A DNA stretch of 64,000 nt, from assembly GCF_001634885.1 (NCBI RefSeq), contig NZ_LWEX01000079.1:396-64395 (forward strand), read 5' to 3'. The stretch comes from Sulfitobacter sp. HI0040. Its GTDB lineage: Bacteria; Pseudomonadota; Alphaproteobacteria; Rhodobacterales; Rhodobacteraceae. Numbering within the stretch: position 1 is the stretch's first letter; every line of letters starts with the position of its first letter. Below, in pieces: positions 62,458-64,000 of the stretch. The notes below the pieces were generated by a model. The model did not search any database. It saw only the letters and a program-made list of their open reading frames with translations, and was not told the DNA's origin. Position numbers and translations under genes: made by a program.

Positions 62458-64000
62458 TCAACCTTCCTTTCTGGTTCTGCGGATCAACGCATCCACCGCA
62501 ATCGCTCCGTCCGGCCTGCAGATCAGCGGATTGATCTCAACCTCTCCGATCGATTGCGGCTGTGCAACTACATAGGCCTGCACGGCCATGACCGTATCGC
62601 AGATGGCGTCGAGATCCGCCGCAGGCTTGCCCCGATACCCGCTCAGCAGCGGCGCGGTGCGAAGTCGCGCCAATGCCGCGCGCACGCTGTCCCTGCGGAC
62701 AGGCAGCAAAAGTGAGGTCGTATCGCGCCACAGCTCGGTCAGAACGCCACCCGTCCCCAGCGTCAGGACGAAGCCATGGGCCGGGTCCCGCGTGATACCG
62801 ATGAGCAGTTCGGCCACGCCGCCCGTTGCCATCTCCTCAACGAGGTATCCGCCGGCCCCCATATCGGCGGCTGCGGATGCGATATTCTGTGCCGGGATGC
62901 CCAGCGCGACCGCGCCCGCCTCGGTCTTATGGGCAAAGCCGGTTCCCTTGACGACGAGCGGGCCGGTCAACGCAGCGGCGCGCTTGCCTGCGTCTTCCGG
63001 CGTATCGGCGGTGATCCCGCGCGGTATCCGTACCCCAAATCCCGCCAGTTCCGCCTTTGCATCGGCCTCGGAAAGGGTCGTGAGTTCGCCGTGCAACTCT
63101 GCCCATAACGGTGCCTCGTCTTCGGGGCGGGTCTGCATCGCCGCCGCTTCCGCCGCCGCGAGCGCCTCGCTCAGCCCACAAAGCGGAACGACGCCGCCCG
63201 CCAGAAGCCGCCGGGCGACATCGGGGGGCATCAGTTCGGGCAGGGTCGAAACGACAGCGACCGCCCGCCCCGTGCGCGCCCTGACAGCCAGCGCGGCCTC
63301 GGTAGCGCATTCCCAGTCCTGCGCATCGGTATGCGGATAGTCGACGATCAGCAGGGTCAGCCCGATGTGGGGGGCGGCCATGGCGGCCCAGGCCTCGGCC
63401 ATCCTGGCGGCATCGCGCCAAATATAGGTGTTGTAGTCCAACGGGTTGGAGAGCGCGACCATAGGCCCCAAGACATCCGAAAGTGTGTCACGCTGCGTAG
63501 TGGTGAGCGGCGGAAAGGTCAGCGAGCGGCCAACCGCCCCGTCCGCCGCAAGGCTTGCCTCCCCGCCGGAGCAGGAGACCGAAGAGAGTGTCGCCGAAGG
63601 CAGCCGTCCCACGGTGTGGAATATCTTCAGTGTCTCCAGCAGGGTGGGCAGATCGCGCACCCGAGGAATGGCGAGCCGCTCCAGCAAGGCCCCCGCCCCC
63701 GCGTCGCCCCCGGCCAACGATGCCGTGTGGGAGACGGTCGCCTGCCGCGCCTGATCCGAAAGCCCGACTTTCAGCGCCACAAGCGGTACGCCGCGTTCCG
63801 CTGCCTTCAACACCAGCCGATGCCAAAGAGCCGTGTCCCCGAACCCTTCTATATGCAGACCGATCGCCGTGACACGCGGGTCGTCGAGCAGAGCCTCTGC
63901 GATTTCCGCCTGACGTGTCTGCGCCATGTTTCCGCATGTCACCGCATAGGCAATCGGCAATCCCCGCCGCTGCATCGTCAGGTTTATCGCGATGTTCGAT
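62458..64000 (-). CDS. Acetate-CoA ligase family (ADP-forming) acyl-CoA synthetase, 5' end outside window
   Basis: The frame is open to the right edge (at least 513 residues). Succinyl-CoA-synthetase-alpha-like domain with SNIAINLTMQRRGLPIAYAVTCGN and a phosphohistidine-type segment TVSHTASLAGGDAGAGALLERL, then an ATP-grasp domain: LAGFGVRIPRGITADTPEDAGKRAAALTGPLVVKGTG and HKTEAGAVALGI. The C-terminal EVEINPLICRPDGAIAVDALI is the ATP-grasp end. It forms an acyl-CoA with ATP giving ADP and Pi. It pairs with the CaiD-like gene and is probably the CoA-activating partner. The CoA-binding N-terminal domain is not in the window. Confidence 0.88.
   Translation of the reverse strand, partial: SNIAINLTMQRRGLPIAYAVTCGNMAQTRQAEIAEALLDDPRVTAIGLHIEGFGDTALWHRLVLKAAERGVPLVALKVGLSDQARQATVSHTASLAGGDAGAGALLERLAIPRVRDLPTLLETLKIFHTVGRLPSATLSSVSCSGGEASLAADGAVGRSLTFPPLTTTQRDTLSDVLGPMVALSNPLDYNTYIWRDAARMAEAWAAMAAPHIGLTLLIVDYPHTDAQDWECATEAALAVRARTGRAVAVVSTLPELMPPDVARRLLAGGVVPLCGLSEALAAAEAAAMQTRPEDEAPLWAELHGELTTLSEADAKAELAGFGVRIPRGITADTPEDAGKRAAALTGPLVVKGTGFAHKTEAGAVALGIPAQNIASAAADMGAGGYLVEEMATGGVAELLIGITRDPAHGFVLTLGTGGVLTELWRDTTSLLLPVRRDSVRAALARLRTAPLLSGYRGKPAADLDAICDTVMAVQAYVVAQPQSIGEVEINPLICRPDGAIAVDALIRRTRKEG

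Overview
This 64 kb window is GC-rich chromosomal DNA of an alphaproteobacterium, almost certainly Rhodobacterales (Roseobacter group). The signs are a Paracoccus/Rhodobacter-type petABC operon, a petP-petR regulator pair, a DUF1523 protein, GT14-like glycosyltransferase and roseobacter-type sulfotransferase genes, an FMN-riboswitch-controlled RibH2, and frequent ATGA/TAATG gene overlaps. I cannot name the genus. Coding density is high. I see no prophage, insertion sequence, CRISPR array or plasmid function, so this is a core region with metabolic islands.

Layout. 1-8 kb: end of an ammonium transporter gene, aromatic aminotransferase, sulfurtransferase, smpB, an SGNH lipoprotein, DedA, and a divergent sulfotransferase/glycosyltransferase pair. 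8-14 kb: DUF1523, creatinase, an alpha/beta hydrolase, succinate-semialdehyde dehydrogenase, a secreted Thr/Asp-rich protein and an Hsp20 gene with a heat-shock promoter and a ROSE-like RNA thermometer. 14-19 kb: secreted trypsin-like protease and glcDEF (glycolate oxidase). 19-23 kb: rlmH, rsfS, a flavodoxin reductase and an MscS channel. 22.8-28.1 kb: leuC-leuD, an unknown membrane protein, a secreted EEP hydrolase, then leuB. 28-38 kb: tRNA-Pro and tRNA-Arg, LacI and YcaQ-like proteins, IclR facing a GMC oxidoreductase, pxpBCA (5-oxoprolinase), tRNA-Lys, dapF and mtaB.

39-42 kb: petABC (cytochrome bc1), whose cytochrome c1 carries a long acidic N-terminal extension. 42-48 kb: GST, PaiB-like protein, FMN riboswitch with ribH2, and the TPP riboswitch with thiBPQ. 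48-54 kb: an outer-membrane barrel protein, aroC, a DMT exporter, cobO, an SDR, a periplasmic cyclase-family protein and ilvE. 54-59 kb: petP-petR, xseB-ispA-dxs (isoprenoid precursors). 59-64 kb: ExoD, a short-chain epimerase, a GT4 glycosyltransferase, and a CaiD-like dehydratase behind an ADP-forming acyl-CoA synthetase gene that runs off the right edge.

Non-coding features are as informative as the genes: two metabolite riboswitches, a probable RNA thermometer, several clear hairpin terminators, and a dispersed intergenic repeat with at least five copies, four of them between convergent genes. No unmistakably new multi-gene system is visible. The best candidates for something undescribed are this repeat, the thermometer, the leader peptide overlapping rsfS, and the two unexplained genes inside the leu cluster.
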